Source of the DNA: Planococcus citri
Lineage: Eukaryota > Arthropoda > Insecta > Hemiptera > Pseudococcidae
NCBI RefSeq assembly: GCF_950023065.1
Contig: NC_088679.1
Coordinates: forward strand, 30,194,001 to 30,258,000
DNA length: 64,000 nt
Direction: 5' to 3'
The notes below the pieces were generated by a model. That model had not been told where the DNA came from. It worked only from the letters and a program-made list of their open reading frames with translations, and did no database searches. This document shows positions 31,601 to 44,408 of this stretch, one piece after another; positions within the stretch are counted from its first letter, which is position 1; each line of letters starts with the position of its first letter. Made by a program: the position numbers and the translations under genes.

Positions 31601-32535
31601 TACGATTGTAATAAGAAATGGTACCATACTGAAGCAAATTAAGGCTATGAATTACACTGCTAGTAATGTAGAAGATGCATTTTTCCTTTCGTACACAAAT
31701 TCAAATGTTCGTATTATTCTATATACAGCCTTTCTGTACTCCAAATTTTGAAATGATAAACTCCTACATTACTCACTTGTGTCAATTTCAGGTTGATGTA
31801 CAATTCGAAGGACCTCAAACACTGGTCTACAATAAAGTGGAATCTTTCTTGGATGAAATAACGTCCTCATTACGAGATCTTTTCGCTCAACAATTGAACG
31901 AGCAAATGGAAGAACGCGGATTAGACTTAGTTTCAGACTGTTCAAAAGTTCGATCGACAGAACCACAAGTTAAAAAAGTCAATTTACCCTACTTTAATAA
32001 TTTTTTGAACAATTTATACGTAATACCTGAAATGAAAGTCGATACATGGCAGGGAATAACCATAAGCGCAGGACCTATCGTAATCGATGGATTTTCTTTC
32101 AACAGCACTGAATTTACCGTTTCACAAACATATGTGCCCAATTGTTGTCGTCCAAAACAATTGATTTCACGTCTTAAAACTGGATCACTGAAGGGTAAAT
32201 TTGATTGGAATTATAATCTAGGCGTGAGTAACGATAATGAGAACAATTCTACGTCTGTTTTCTTTTTCGCCATCGATAACATTCTATTTGAAAATGTTTT
32301 CTCGACGTATAACCGTCATTATGGAGGTTTCACACAAAGCATGGAAGTATATCTGGGTAAAACAAAACTGAGACCATCGAAATCTATTTCCGATATCACC
32401 GAAGTAAAATTTGCGGAATTCGTTCTATCCGAATATTTAAAATCCGCGATTTCCGATTCTTTGAAATCGTCTCTGTCAGCTGAAAAGACTGACGATTCGC
32501 AAAGGTCTTTTTTCAACAGTTTTTTCGATACCTAA
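28698..32535 (+). CDS. Array gene B: secreted two-domain TULIP-like protein with an extra small exon
   Basis: Five exons: 28698-28746, 29529-29572, 31068-31430, 31512-31706 and 31792-32535, giving 464 residues. Exon 1 is the signal peptide (MKFLTTVLLSLFCFNFG). The small 44 bp exon 2 is unique to B and is needed to keep frame. Exon 3 holds a Ser/Thr/Ala linker and the first domain beginning ISIQDLLLSGVDGNEKIKKR. Exon 4 is the strand block (RVALPTNLKF). Its donor, GTTCGT at 31707, is weak. Exon 5 is the second domain, with NLYVIPEMKVDTWQGITISA, GFSFNSTEFTVS, LKGKFDWNY and a C-terminal helix. It lacks the first and last of the four family cysteines but keeps the two in the middle and adds NCCRPK. 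The lipid-carrier role is inferred. Confidence 0.75.
29630..29730. repeat. Pyrimidine-rich low-complexity tract
   Basis: CTTTCTC/TTCTTTT-rich stretch in intron 2 of gene B. Confidence 0.6.
30170..31020. repeat. Degenerate AATTTTGNCAAAAAA repeat in gene B intron
   Basis: Over 20 imperfect copies of a phrase like GCAATTTTGGCAAAAAAGTA. It is the same type as at 8085-8780 in the opposite orientation. The open frame on the minus strand here (30168-30653) is an artefact of the repeat. Confidence 0.65.
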
Positions 32536-33139
32536 CTGATTAGATCGAAGCAGATTTGCGTGAACTTAATGCCGATTATTCAACAGACGTGATGTGACAT
32601 TAATAACATCGAATAGGTACTTATTTTTTAAAGTTCTTAACGAATATTGTACACTTAATTTTAAGTATCAAGAATACAAATACACGAGTAGACTGATCAT
32701 TTTTTTTCTTTTATTGTTTTCTCATAAAGTACTTGGATAAAACTTGATAATACTCAACTCGACGACTTTTTTGGATTTCTATATAAAAATGCGATGAAAT
32801 GTAGACAATGAAGTTTCGAATTCGATTGGTTCTTTGAATGAATTTTTTTCAAGAATTTCGCACTAAAAAAACACGTTCAGTTGATAAATTTATAATTCAT
32901 TGACTTCTCTTCTGGTAAATTTCGTGCAACTATGCCTGTTGTGTGAATTCTTATTTCAGCTCTGTTTACCATATTAGGTAAACTTACGGATGGCAATGAG
33001 AGAAGTTATGAAGCCATTTTTGAAAAATTCTATATTAATAGTCTCCGCAGTACTGGGACTGATCTCATTGACCGATTTGCTTCGATTCGGGTACTTATAC
33101 AAGTACTGTCAAAGTTAAGTCGTCATGCTTGAATTTAAA

Positions 33140-36100
33140 ATGAAATATTTTCTGTTTTTACTTTACATTTCAGTTTCTTGGGCAGCAGACGCCGAAGGTA
33201 AGTAATTACATAAATAGTAAATACAATACGTACAAAATATCACTAATTTGTTCCAACAAATGAAAATTTTTTTAAAACAATTTTTTAAAGGTAGTTCTTC
33301 AAAAAATTACGTAAAATAAAATTTAAAAAAATAAAAAATATTCTGTAGCACTGTCTTATTTTTTGAAAGTTGAAAACGTCATACTAGATCGATTAAGAAT
33401 AAACGAAATAATAATAATAGGCATGCATATTATTACCTTTTAGAAAAAACACCTTTTATGCAGATAAAATTTTCAAAATTGGGTAAATTTGTGATACTTA
33501 TAGACCTAATTTAATATTATCGAGCATCGGACAAAAAAATTTAGGTACTAGTTACATTTCAATTGTAATTTTTCAAATTAGGTATTTAATAGAAGAAAAT
33601 AAGTACCAATTTTTTAGAATTTTAACAAAATGTCATTATTTTATGAGAAAAATTTACTTCGACTGCTTACCTTTTTTTTAATGTAGCTGGGGTAACAGCC
33701 CTATTTTTTTTACCAGAGCTGCTAGATGATTGGGAAAATCCGTACGTCATTTCTCATTCAAATACTTCCCCAAAAATAAATACTTGATAAATTATTTATA
33801 AGCATCACACTTTTAAACAGTCTTCAGTGAGCTAAAATTCTTAAAATAAGGGGGAGGTAAAAAAAAATTAAGACAACAAATCTTAATATGAGGTTTTCTC
33901 ATTCTTTTTACCCGAAAAAACTAGGCTAGAATGTTTCCCTATTTTTGTACCACCCTTTAAAATTTTAACCAAACAGTACTGCTGAAAAAATCTAGCTAAT
34001 TTTATAGACCGGAGTATGTAGAATTCAGTGATGTACTCACGAACTCATTTTGACGGAAATTAACGCGTCCAATCCTTAAAATCGAAACACACTTTTGAAA
34101 ATTTTTTATGTAAAAGGAAATCAACTAAAATTCGTTTATATTTTTCAAAGCCACCTGAGCCATAAACATTGAATGGGAAATGAATTTTTTCAAGGGCATT
34201 GTATTCCAAAGAAAGCACAAAACATATTAATATGGGTTTCAAATCAATTTATGCCTTTAGGGGCTTATTTTTCACAACATTTTTGAGGCGTACTTAAAAA
34301 TTTTTGTTTTTTTTTTTCTAATCAGGTATACTTAATAATTTAAGCATTGCTCAATTACGACGTTTCAATTCTTCAAGACTTAAATAGGTAGATAATATAC
34401 CTAACCTTTTTGAACTTTTAAGATTAAAAATAATTGAAACAATTGAAACCTATAATGCACGAGTTAATAAAAAAAATTCAGGTGTCATCGATACCTATTT
34501 TAGTTTTTTTTTCAGGCACAATAAAAGGTTTAAAACTTTGTTCCTCTTGAACTAAAATTATGAATTTTTAAAATAAATGAAATTTTGGCGATTTTCAGGA
34601 AACGAGTCTCCAGACGAGTTTTCATCATCTACTGCAGAATCTGAAACAACCCAGCCTTCGACCACGACATCGACAACTTCGTCCCCTCCTGATTATTTGA
34701 GCAGTTATTCGGACCTTCAAGAGATTTCCGCGTCGGACATCGATTCAAATGAAAAAATCCAGAAAAAAATTATAAACGCTTTTTCGGAGTTCTCATCTGG
34801 TTGCAATAACTATAAACCAATAGATCTTTCTTTAGATGAATTCACGTTTAAGAAAAAACAAGTAACTGTGGACTTGGAGAAAGATAAAGTAAACGCTTCG
34901 TTTTCCAATTTTACTTTCGTAGAAGAATCAGATTCAGATGTTGGAAGTATACCTTATTCTATTTTGGTGAGATGTGATTCGTCAGAAAACTCGAAGGTAG
35001 GTGAACATCTATCTAATACACAATATGCTTAATCAATGAAAATGGAGTAGAATTACCTAAAGTATTCAAAAAGAACGATCAAATTAAAAATTGGGATTTT
35101 TTTAAAAACAAAAATTTTAGAATTTCGGCGTTAGACGGATTAAATTTTTAAAAATGGATCAGTATATGTAGTGTTCTCTTCTCGCAAGAATTATATTTGA
35201 GATCTTCGTTTTACAGGTGGAAGTGACATTACCAAAGAACATTAAAATTTTCGCAAACGTACAAGTTAATTCTTCGAATGGAAACGCGGGATCGATAACT
35301 AAAGGATCGATTTTCATCTTGCTAAAGAACGTTTCCGTAGTTAAAGAATTCACCATTCAAACAAACAATTACAAACAGGAATATGATATCAAACGTGCCA
35401 TCTCTTATTTGAAAACAGAAGTGAGTATATAAATAAATAGGTATCTAGTTTAGAATCGAAATAGTGTATAAGATATTCAAAACATCAAATCAATTTTCGT
35501 ACGATAGATTTTTAGTGAAAATTCTCAACAGAAGGAAATTTCCTCTTTCCCAGCATAATTTTTCTAAACCTACAATTATGTACCGATTTTGATCATACCT
35601 ACCTTATCTTTCGCAGGTACTCCTTGCAATAGACATCAAATACCAAAAGCCGATTTACGACAAATTCCATTCATTTCTAAACGAAACCGAATCCCCTCTA
35701 CAAGAATACTTCGTAGACAAGCTGACATCAAAATTGGCTGAAAATGGAGTTTCAGTTAGTGAAAGCTGTTCTAAATTCGTCAACGTGAAAAAAAAATCCG
35801 AAAAATTTACCTCACCATCTTCAACCGATGATTTGAGCAACATCTACGTTATTTCGAAAGAAACTAAAGAAACGTGGAAAGGAGTCAATCTCACATTAGG
35901 ACCTATTATCATTCAAGGTTTATCTGAATTCAACAGCATTGAGATGATTATCTCAGGAACTGAATTGTCTACATCGTTGAAAAGCGCAGACCATGATCTT
36001 TCTACACAGAGTGTAAAAAATAACGTATCTGAAACAAAAGAAGCAACAGTTCGAATTAGAACAAATGGTTTGAGAGGCAGATTGAATTGGAAATTTGATC

Positions 36101-36438
36101 TTAAACCAATAAGATCATTTTCTTTCTTCATAGATTCCATTTTGTTTGAAATTCGGAAAAGTAAAAGTTTTCGTGATAAACGTGAAGCGGCAACCACAGT
36201 GCCTAAATATTTTTACCCGTACAACGAATCTGCTACAGATGCGAACAAATTGGATATAAATCTGGTTTTGGGGAATATAAACATCAATTCGTCGTCGTCC
36301 AATTCGAATATAGGAGAAATTGAGAGGGAATTCGTGAATTTCGTTCTTACCGAGTATTTAAAAACAATTTTGAACGATACGTTGATCAAATCATTTAATG
36401 ACAAGCTTCAAAATAATCCTTCCGTTGTAAATTGTTGA
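33140..36438 (+). CDS. Array gene C: secreted two-domain TULIP-like protein
   Basis: Four exons: 33140-33197, 34599-34996, 35217-35420 and 35617-36438, with phases 1, 0, 0, giving 493 residues. Exon 1 encodes a signal peptide (MKYFLFLLYISVSWAADA). Exon 2 starts with a Ser/Thr-rich linker likely to carry O-glycans, then the helix ISASDIDSNEKIQKKIINAF and domain 1 (DEFTF, ASFSNFTF). Exon 3 begins VEVTLPKNIKIFANVQV and holds GSIFILLKNVSVVKEF. Exon 4 is domain 2: helix YDKFHSFLNETESPLQEYFV, NIYVISKETKETWKGVNL, GPIIIQGLSEFNS, RGRLNWKFDL, and the C-terminal helix REFVNFVLTEYLKTILNDTL, ending VVNC. The block order resembles takeout/JHBP and mite group 7 proteins (TULIP fold), but with two units. All four family cysteines are present. 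An AATAAA follows the stop by about 90 bp. Confidence 0.82.
33840..34000. repeat. Dispersed repeat shared with gene D intron
   Basis: The text around AAACTAGGCTAGAATGTTTC, with the flanking TTAATATGAGGTTTTC and ACCAAACAG, recurs near 38325-38460 in intron 1 of gene D. It is a repeat fragment of unknown family. Confidence 0.6.
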
Positions 36439-36527
36439 TATAGATAAGAAAGGAAACGTAAACCACAATTTTTTAATCAGGTTCAGGTATGTACTTATAA
36501 ATTAAGTACCTATAATAATGTTGATAA

Positions 36528-36533
36528 AATAAA
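36528..36533 (+). terminator. Poly(A) signal of gene C
   Basis: AATAAA 90 bp after the gene C stop. Confidence 0.6.
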
Positions 36534-37130
36534 GGCACATTTATTGTATTGATGAATAAAATACTCGTATACCTACCTAATGTATGAGTTTTATTTTATT
36601 ACGTTGGTCCTTGTAAATCACCTTTGAAAGTAAGTAGGTATATCTACATACAAAAAAAAATGATGAATAATAATTTCTAACTTTTTCATACAGAAATATT
36701 TTTTCTAAGGGATTGAAAAACTATCATCCTCTAACAAAGGGAAACCACCTAACTATAAAATAACCGAAATTTCGGCTGGTGATGTACATATTTTTGCATC
36801 GTAATATTTTTGCAAAATATTAAAATCCATAATTCTGAACATTTTCGGGAAAAGAATCATTTAAATGAGGATTCAGGCACCATTTTTCACAATCAGAAAT
36901 TTAATTTACTTACGAAGAAAACGTTAGCACTTACCTACTTCTATTATATGTATCAGAAAAAATGCCCCGCGAGTTGATTAGCTGTTTACGATAGATTCGC
37001 AGAATTGACAGATTTTAGATCATGACTCATACGCTCTTTTGACCTTAGTCTACGTTGATAAAAGTAACCTACCTATTGGTATTCGTATTAGTTTATAAAC
37101 TTTAGTAACAAAAATCATAAATATCTAAAA

Positions 37131-37140
37131 TGCGATAATT
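37131..37140 (+). promoter_or_regulatory. Conserved upstream GATA-like element of gene D
   Basis: TGCGATAATT about 190 bp before the ATG. The same word stands upstream of F and G, and as TGCGACAATT upstream of E, followed in all by a GTTTCAA word nearer the gene. It may be only shared ancestry of the duplicated promoters. Confidence 0.4.
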
Positions 37141-37323
37141 TTTCTTTGTTATGGCTGATTAGAAACAATTCCAGAGCAACATCGTAAAACGTCATTTGAA
37201 TTGGAAATGCATTAGCGGTTTCAATAGCATTTAGTTTAGCATAACCACAACGCAGACTTATTTTTTTATCCACTTTGTAAGTATCATTCTTTAATTAGTG
37301 CAGCACTGCAGCGTAGTGTGAAA

Positions 37324-40300
37324 ATGAATAGTGTCAAATTTTCATTTTTGGTTTTATTTTGCGGTGTGATAGGTAAGTTTTTTCAATTCACAAATAACTT
37401 AATTAGGTACCTACGAATATATCATGTACATATTTGGTTTTTGATATCCAATAGCGTATTCTTTTTTGGGTGAGGCTGGAATCACACACATTTTTAAAAA
37501 TTCAAAATTTCATGGAAAAAATGAGTCTTAAGTTGAATAAAATTATTTCATGTATGGTAAAAAAAAAGGGATACTTTTTCTTTAATCCAAAAAGGAACTT
37601 TTTTATTTGTGAATATGTTTGGTACCATTGTAAGTCAGAAAAGAAATTGAAATCCGCTGTAAAAAATTCTAAAACACCGAAATGGGTTCTTTGATTAAAA
37701 TTCAGAAGATAGACGTCAGAAATGCGAATAAAATTTTAAATTGGATAAGGAATATTCCTAAAAAAATGACCGTTCGAAAATATTTTCTACTCGTAACTAT
37801 TTATAATGAAAATCAAAATTAAATTTTTTCAAACCTAACTTTAAAACCGTTTTTTTTTTTGTGAGGTTCAATCATCAGTTCATCACACATTATTGATTTA
37901 TGGATCGTTGCCTAAATTATACAGGGTGTTCGGGGAGTGGTGGTAAAAACTTCAGATTTGGAAATTGCATTGGTGTATCCATTGAGAGTTTATAAAGATT
38001 ATTTGCTCGAATTTTCATAGAAAAAATCTAATAGATGTAAGTATTTTTGGGCTTCAAAATTTAGAAACTATTTTTCGGAATTTTTTTGCGGACGAAATTA
38101 GTCAAAATTTGCTGTGAAAAATGCTTGCTCTAATTTTTATATTTTCGAGTTAGGTATTACTATTCATTAATTTTCGAGTTATAAATTTTTTCTATGATTT
38201 TTTGTTTCATATTTTGTTTTCATGGAAAATATATTTAAAGGGTACCAACGTTTATTCAATTCTTTCGGACGATTGTTCACATTGATATACGTAGCGAGGG
38301 GGGGGGGTAAAAAAATTGAGAGAACTAAACTTAATATAGGGTTTTCATTTTTTTTACCCAGGTAGAAAAAACAAAAAACTAGGCTAGAATGTTTCCTTAT
38401 TTTTTTACCCCCTTTAAAATATATTTTACCAAACAGCTCTGGTGAAAAAAAATCTAGCTCATCTACAGGGTGTCCAGGGAGTGGTGGTACAAACTTCAGA
38501 TTTGGATACAACTGGGTATATACAATATGAGAAAAAAAGTAAGATAGATAAGTTGCCTATTTTGAAAATTTTGAAGGGGCAAAATACGTTTGCAAAATCC
38601 AAGCACCAAAATCCAATTTTGGCCATGGGGGTCGGTAGTACTTTGAAAAACGAACAAAATTACCTGTTATGATTTTTTGTCTAGCTTTCAAATTGAAGGG
38701 GCTACAACGATTTTCAATTTCAAAAATCGCGATGAAAGAAAGAAATGTGGAAAATGTGAAAATGAATGCTACCTACTTCAAAAAATTAACAAATTTTGTC
38801 AAGATCATTTTTTTTCCTACTCTGAAATTTAAGACGTTTTTGAAGCTCAAACATTGTAAATATTAATGAAATTTTTAGCAAAATCGAAAATTGTTGAGCT
38901 TCATAAACTTTTTAAATTTCAGAGTAAGAAAAAAAAGCATCTTGACAAGATTTGTTCATTTTTTGACGTAGTATTTCATTTCCACATTTACTTTTTTTCA
39001 TCGCGATTTTTTGAAATTGAAAATCATTTGTAGCCCATTCAATTTGAAAGCTAGGCAAAAAGTTATAACAGGTAATTTTGTTCGTTTTTCAAAGTACTAC
39101 CGACCCCCATGGTCAAAATTGGATTTTGGCTCTTGGATTTTGAAAATGTATTTTGCCCCTTCAACATTTTCAAAATAGGCAACTTGTCTATCTTACTTTT
39201 TTTCTCATACATAGCCGGTGTGCTATAGACGAGCCTAAATAGAAATAGTTAGGCAAATCTTGGTGCATAAATTCAATGAGCCCATTTCAAGGTTAAAATC
39301 TATGGTGGGAAACTCGAGTGATTATGACAATAGGTATAACCTACCTATTATTCAGTATGTTTTTTCCTCTCGAATGTTATACGTGCGCTCGTATTTTTTC
39401 TGTAATTTTTATCTTGTAATTTGCCTGTCATTTCATGGCAGTATTCGAGTTTTTTGTTTAAATATTTGAACTGATTAAAATGATATAATTTCTCCGGCAA
39501 CGCGAGTGTTATTTGTGTTGTTATGATTTTATTTCACTATTAATTGGACAATAATTCTAATGGAGTAAGTTTCCTTTATCGAGTTGCCGGCAAGGCTGAG
39601 GGAAATCCTCTAGCCAATATGTTGGTCAGCATTTAGGTTCTTATTTCAAAGTATCGGGCTAAGATATAATCTATGAAAAGATTCAGTCCAAACTACTATT
39701 GATATGGTCAAGGTAATGATTAGGTTAATGGTAAAGTAGTTAGAATTTCTCATAATGATCTAGGTATGGATTCGTAACAGTGATTCTATTTGAATAATCT
39801 AGGTATAGATTTAGTAGATTTCCAACTATTTCGACTTGTTTACAATGTCTAGAAATGTATGTAATTTCAAATTACTTTTCGAGTTAATTTAATACTGGGA
39901 TACGTTCCAACAACGATTGTTTTTGATGTAGGTTCTACCTACTATGTATATAGTTTCCCTTTTGTCTTTGGTAAAAATTGATTGAAAAGAATCTTCGTGA
40001 GTTTTACAAAATTAGAGCATTTTTGTATTATGTGGTTAGGTAGGTTTTGTCTTATCCTAATCCAAAACCCATCCCAATTAATCCTAATCGTGAATCTCCA
40101 AATACCTATCTTCTCATTATTTTATCCCTAGTTCTAAAATCTCTTAATTTCCTAAATCCTACACCACACCGGTTGCATCCAAATCGTACTCATCTATAGA
40201 ATCAGAAACCTATTTTGTTGAATTTTTTCGTTTCAATTTTCATTTAATCCAGTTCATATTAAAGGTGCGGACGTGATTCCTGTGGAAGAGGAGACTGAAA

Positions 40301-41982
40301 CAGAAATAACAATCTCAAAATCACTCGATCTTGAACATGAACCTCTTACAACGACAATTCCCACTCCTCGAGATGACCTGGACGATATTTCCATTCAAGA
40401 TATCTTATCATCAGACATAGACGCCAGTGATAAAATCGACAAAAAGATAATTAACACTATCACCGAGTTTTCATCAAATTGTAACGTTTACAAACAAATG
40501 GAACTTTCGTTGAAGAATTTCACATTTCCGAAAAAATCAATAAACATCGATCTGGGAATAGGACATGCTTCATTTTACAATTTCGCCATCACAGAAGAAT
40601 CTAATACAATTAGCAACAAATTAAAAAAATATTCTACTTTGATAGGATGCGATTGGTCAAGAAAAGCCAAGGTAGATAGGTATACTTATTTAATAATTTT
40701 AATTACCTACACGTCTAGGGCATATTTCAAAGATGATGAATATCTAATTCATGAGTGAGCTATAGCTGGTACGGATTTTAATATAAGTTATTTTCAGGTT
40801 GAAGTGACTTCGCCCGCGAACATCAAAATTTCTGCAAATATAAAAATCATCGAAATAACAGAACCTTCGGATGGATTAGTATTGCAATCGACGAATGAAG
40901 GATCAATTACTATACTTTTAAAGAACAATTCCATTTCAAAACAATTCTTCGTCCCAGAAAATGATACCAAACTTGAAGAAAACATTCAACGAACATTTTC
41001 CTATTTTAAAACAGAAGTGAGTACAGAGACAATTAAGTATAGCACTAAACTGAAAAAGAATCACGAAGTTTGCATAACTTGAATCCATTTGTGGCAATGC
41101 AAAGATCCTTTTTTAAGATGAATAATAATATAGAGAAATTTTAAATGTATAGGTAATTAATTACCTACTAATCTTTATTTCATAATATTTCAGGTATACC
41201 TTGATGTAGGCACAAAATTCCAAAAGTTGATCTATAGCAATTTAGAAGTACTCCTCAGCGAAGTGGAATCATCCGTAGAGCAATTTTTTGTCGATCAATT
41301 GAACGAACAACTGTCTAAAAATGGCATCGCTGTCGGTGAAAGCTGCTCAAAATTCATCGATACGCAAAAAAAATCGAAAAAAATCAATTTGCCTTTCTTA
41401 AACAACGATTTCAATAACTTATATGTAATACAAAATGTATCTCTCGATACATGGAAAGGAATTAGTTTAAGTGCAGGGCCCATTGTAATCAAGGGTATTT
41501 CCCATTTCAACAGTACCGAATTGAGTGTTTCAGGAACTGAGTTATCTAGTCCAGAATATGATGGTCAATATCTTAGCACTCCAAGGTACGATGATCCCGA
41601 GAGAAAGGATATTACAGTTCGGATTAAAACGAATGGTTTAAAAGGCAAACTGGACTGGAGTTATAATTCAAAACAAAGGTCGTTTCCTTTTTCCATCGAT
41701 TTCATTTTGTTTGAAATCAAGAAAAGCAAAGTTTACAGTTACACAAGGGTCTATAATCGTTACGGTAACGATAAGTATAGTCGAAGCGATGAGAATAAAA
41801 TGAATGTAGATTTATACATGGGAAATATTCAAATCAAATCATCTAAATCTAGTGTTTGTGAAAATGAGAAGGAATTTGTCAACTTTGTTCTTTCTGAATA
41901 TTTGAAGACAATTGTAAAAGATTCGTTGAAGAATTCGCTAGATAAAAAACTCCAGAATAATCCTTCTGTTGTAAATTGTTGA
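37324..41982 (+). CDS. Array gene D: secreted two-domain TULIP-like protein
   Basis: Four exons: 37324-37372, 40265-40671, 40798-41016 and 41194-41982, with phases 1, 0, 0, giving 487 residues. The signal peptide is MNSVKFSFLVLFCGVIG. The linker is rich in Glu and Thr, followed by ISIQDILSSDIDASDKIDKK and domain 1 (LKNFTFPKKS, GHASFYNFAI, LIGCDWSRKAK). Exon 3 starts VEVTSPANIKISANIKI and contains GSITILLKNNSISKQFF. Exon 4 carries helix LIYSNLEVLLSEVESSVEQF, ESCSKF, NLYVIQNVSLDTWKGISLSA, KGISHFNSTELSVSG, LKGKLDWSYNSKQ, VDLYMGNIQIKSS and the C-terminal helix FVNFVLSEYLKTIVKDSLKN, ending VVNC. Its closest relative is the neighbour E, which is a damaged duplicate. Intron 1 (2.9 kb) is enlarged by foldback elements. 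Confidence 0.85.
37921..38460. mobile_element. CAGGGTGTT-type element fragment in gene D intron 1
   Basis: It begins ACAGGGTGTTCGGGGAGTGG, the same phrase as at 38465. The paralogous position in gene E (near 43585, CCTAAATTAT followed by AGATT) lacks this sequence, so it inserted after the duplication or was lost from E. The right half contains the dispersed repeat also seen at 33840-34000. Confidence 0.55.
38465..39240. mobile_element. CAGGGTGTCC foldback element in gene D intron 1
   Basis: It starts ACAGGGTGTCCAGGGAGTGG. Arms of about 330 bp (about 38530-38860 and 38890-39215) are reverse complements, with TTGCCTATTTTGAAAAT and GAAGGGGCAAAATACG at the outside and a centre near 38870. It is related to the foldback at 21829-22690 and to the one in gene E. 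The right terminus looks degraded. Confidence 0.7.
39241..40264. other. Rest of gene D intron 1
   Basis: AT-rich, with no ORF or clear repeat. It ends with the acceptor TTCATATTAAAG before exon 2 at 40265, as in gene E. Confidence 0.4.
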
Positions 41983-42095
41983 CGTGTTATTCTTACACCA
42001 TTAGTTTTTCTCTCTCTTTTTTTTTGGAGGGGAGAACTCAGAAATACGTTTTATTTCGGAAAGTAAAATAGATGTAAACAATCAATATTTCATCA

Positions 42096-42101
42096 AATAA
42101 A
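42096..42101 (+). terminator. Poly(A) signal of gene D
   Basis: AATAAA about 115 bp after the stop. Confidence 0.55.
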
Positions 42102-42970
42102 TCCACAAAGTTGATATTTAAAATATACCTACTCTATTTTTGACCCCTCTTCCTTCCTTCAAATCGTCTGGAAACGGTTTCGAACTATTTTGAGTAGTTT
42201 TGGAGGCTCCGGCAGATTTTTGAAATTTGAAATTTCCACAAAATTTTACGTCATGAGCCTCCAAATCCTATTTTACAAATTCTGATAGTGCCCAAAAATT
42301 GTTCAAATTCACTTCAGTAGGTATGTAATTATGCATAAACGCCATTGGTACACATTTTTACAAATAAAACACTATTTTTCCAAAATCGGGTTCGGCCTGT
42401 TCAGAGCTTTCAATTTTTTCTCGCTGACTTACCCGACATAAATCTAAAATTCATGAGAATTTTTTCCACGTTTTCCAAAGTCGGGCATGATGTCAAGAAT
42501 TCATTGAGATTTTTCAAAAAATATGGCATGGCATACCAATGACACAAAATTATTGAATTTTTTCTCTAAATTTTCAAAAAAAGACGATCGATTTAATCAA
42601 TTATAGGCTTGCAAATAAAAAATCGAAGGAATTTTTCAACTTTATTCGAAGGTCGAAATCCGTAGGTCTCTTTAAAAAAATTATCCAATTTTATTTAAGA
42701 CACGTACATATGTACTTGTATGTATTATGTATTGGTATTGGTGGAGTATATCCATTATCTACTAATTTGTAAATTAAAACACGTAATTCTGAACATTTTC
42801 GCGAAAAGAATCATTTAAATGAGAATTCACGTTACATTTTTCTCAATCATAATTCGATTTAATATCTACTTGGAAGCAAACGTCAGAATTTACTGCTAAT
42901 CTGTTATATCGCAAAAAATGTTCCATGAATTGATTTACTGCTTACGGGAGGTTTTGCAGAAAAATCATAA

Positions 42971-42980
42971 TGCGACAATT
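42971..42980 (+). promoter_or_regulatory. Counterpart of the GATA-like element upstream of gene E
   Basis: TGCGACAATT, one base away from the TGCGATAATT word upstream of D and G, about 150 bp before the ATG. The change removes the GATA core, in keeping with decay of E. Confidence 0.3.
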
Positions 42981-44408
42981 TCTCGATTGTTATGGCTGAT
43001 TAGAAATCATTCCAGAGCAACTCACCAATCGTCATTTGAATTGGAAATATCAGCAGTTTCAATAGTACTATTTGATTGGCACAACGCTGGCGTATTTTGA
43101 TTTACTTTGCATAGTAAAAAATTATGAAAAGTGTCAAATTTTTATTTTTAGTTTTGTTTTGCGGTGTGATAGGTAAGTTTTTTGATTCACATACCTATAC
43201 ATATGTAACTTAACTATATAGGTCTGGTATAAAATCATTTCGTATTGTAAAATGGAGTAATTTTTTCTTCAACCCAAAAGGGAAATTTTTTATTTGTGAA
43301 TTTGGTTGTACCATTTTTAATCTGAAAAGAAATTGAAATTCGTTGTAAAAAATTTTTAAATACAGAAATGGGTTCTCGATTAAAATTCAGGAGATAAACC
43401 TCAAGGACGTGAAGAAAATTGGATAAGAGATTGCATTTTGAATATTCTGAAAAAGTATTAACCATTCGAAAATATTTCATACTCATTACTCATAATATAA
43501 AGAAACTCAAAATCAAATTTTTCCAAACCTCACTTTAAAACCGTTTTTTTTTATGTATTAATTTATGAATCATAGCCTAAATTATAGATTTTTTTATCAT
43601 TTCACGAATTATTCACATTGATACTACATTCAGTTCATCCTCGTACTCACTCATAGGGATCATAAAAGGTCCTCTATAATTTTTTCATTTCAATTTTCGT
43701 GTAATCAAGTTCATATTAAAGGTACAAACACCATACTTGTGACAAAGGAGACTGAAACAGAAATACCAATCTCAATTCCCAGTCCTCAAGATGTCCTGAC
43801 GAAGAAGATATTTCATCATCAGACATAGACGCCAGTGATGAAATCGAGAAAAAGATAATTAACGCTTTCATCGAGTTTTCGTCAAATTGCAACATTTACA
43901 AAGAAATGAAATTTTCCTTGAAAAATTTTACACTTCCGAAAAAATCAATTGACATCGATTTGGGAACAGGACGTGCTTCATTTTACAATTTCGCCTTCGC
44001 AGAAGAATCTAATAAAGATAGTAACATAATTAAAACATATTCTACTTTGATAGGATGTGATTCGTCAAGAAAAGTCAAAGTATGTACCTATACATAAGTA
44101 CATAGATGAACAATTTCTAAGCGAGCTAGCTGGTATTAGATTTTAACAGGTATAAGTTTGTTTTTCAGGTTGAAGTGGCTTTGCCTACGAACATCAAAAT
44201 TACTGCAAGTATAAAAATCATCGAAAAAGCAGAACCTTTGTATGGATTAGTATCGCAACCGATGAATGAAGAAGTAGGATCAATTTCTATACTTTTAAAA
44301 AATAATTCCATTTCGAAACAATACTCTGTACCAGAAAAGAATACGAATCTTGAAGACAATATTCGACGAAAAATTATCCATTCCAAAACAGAAGTGAGTA
44401 CGACCTAC

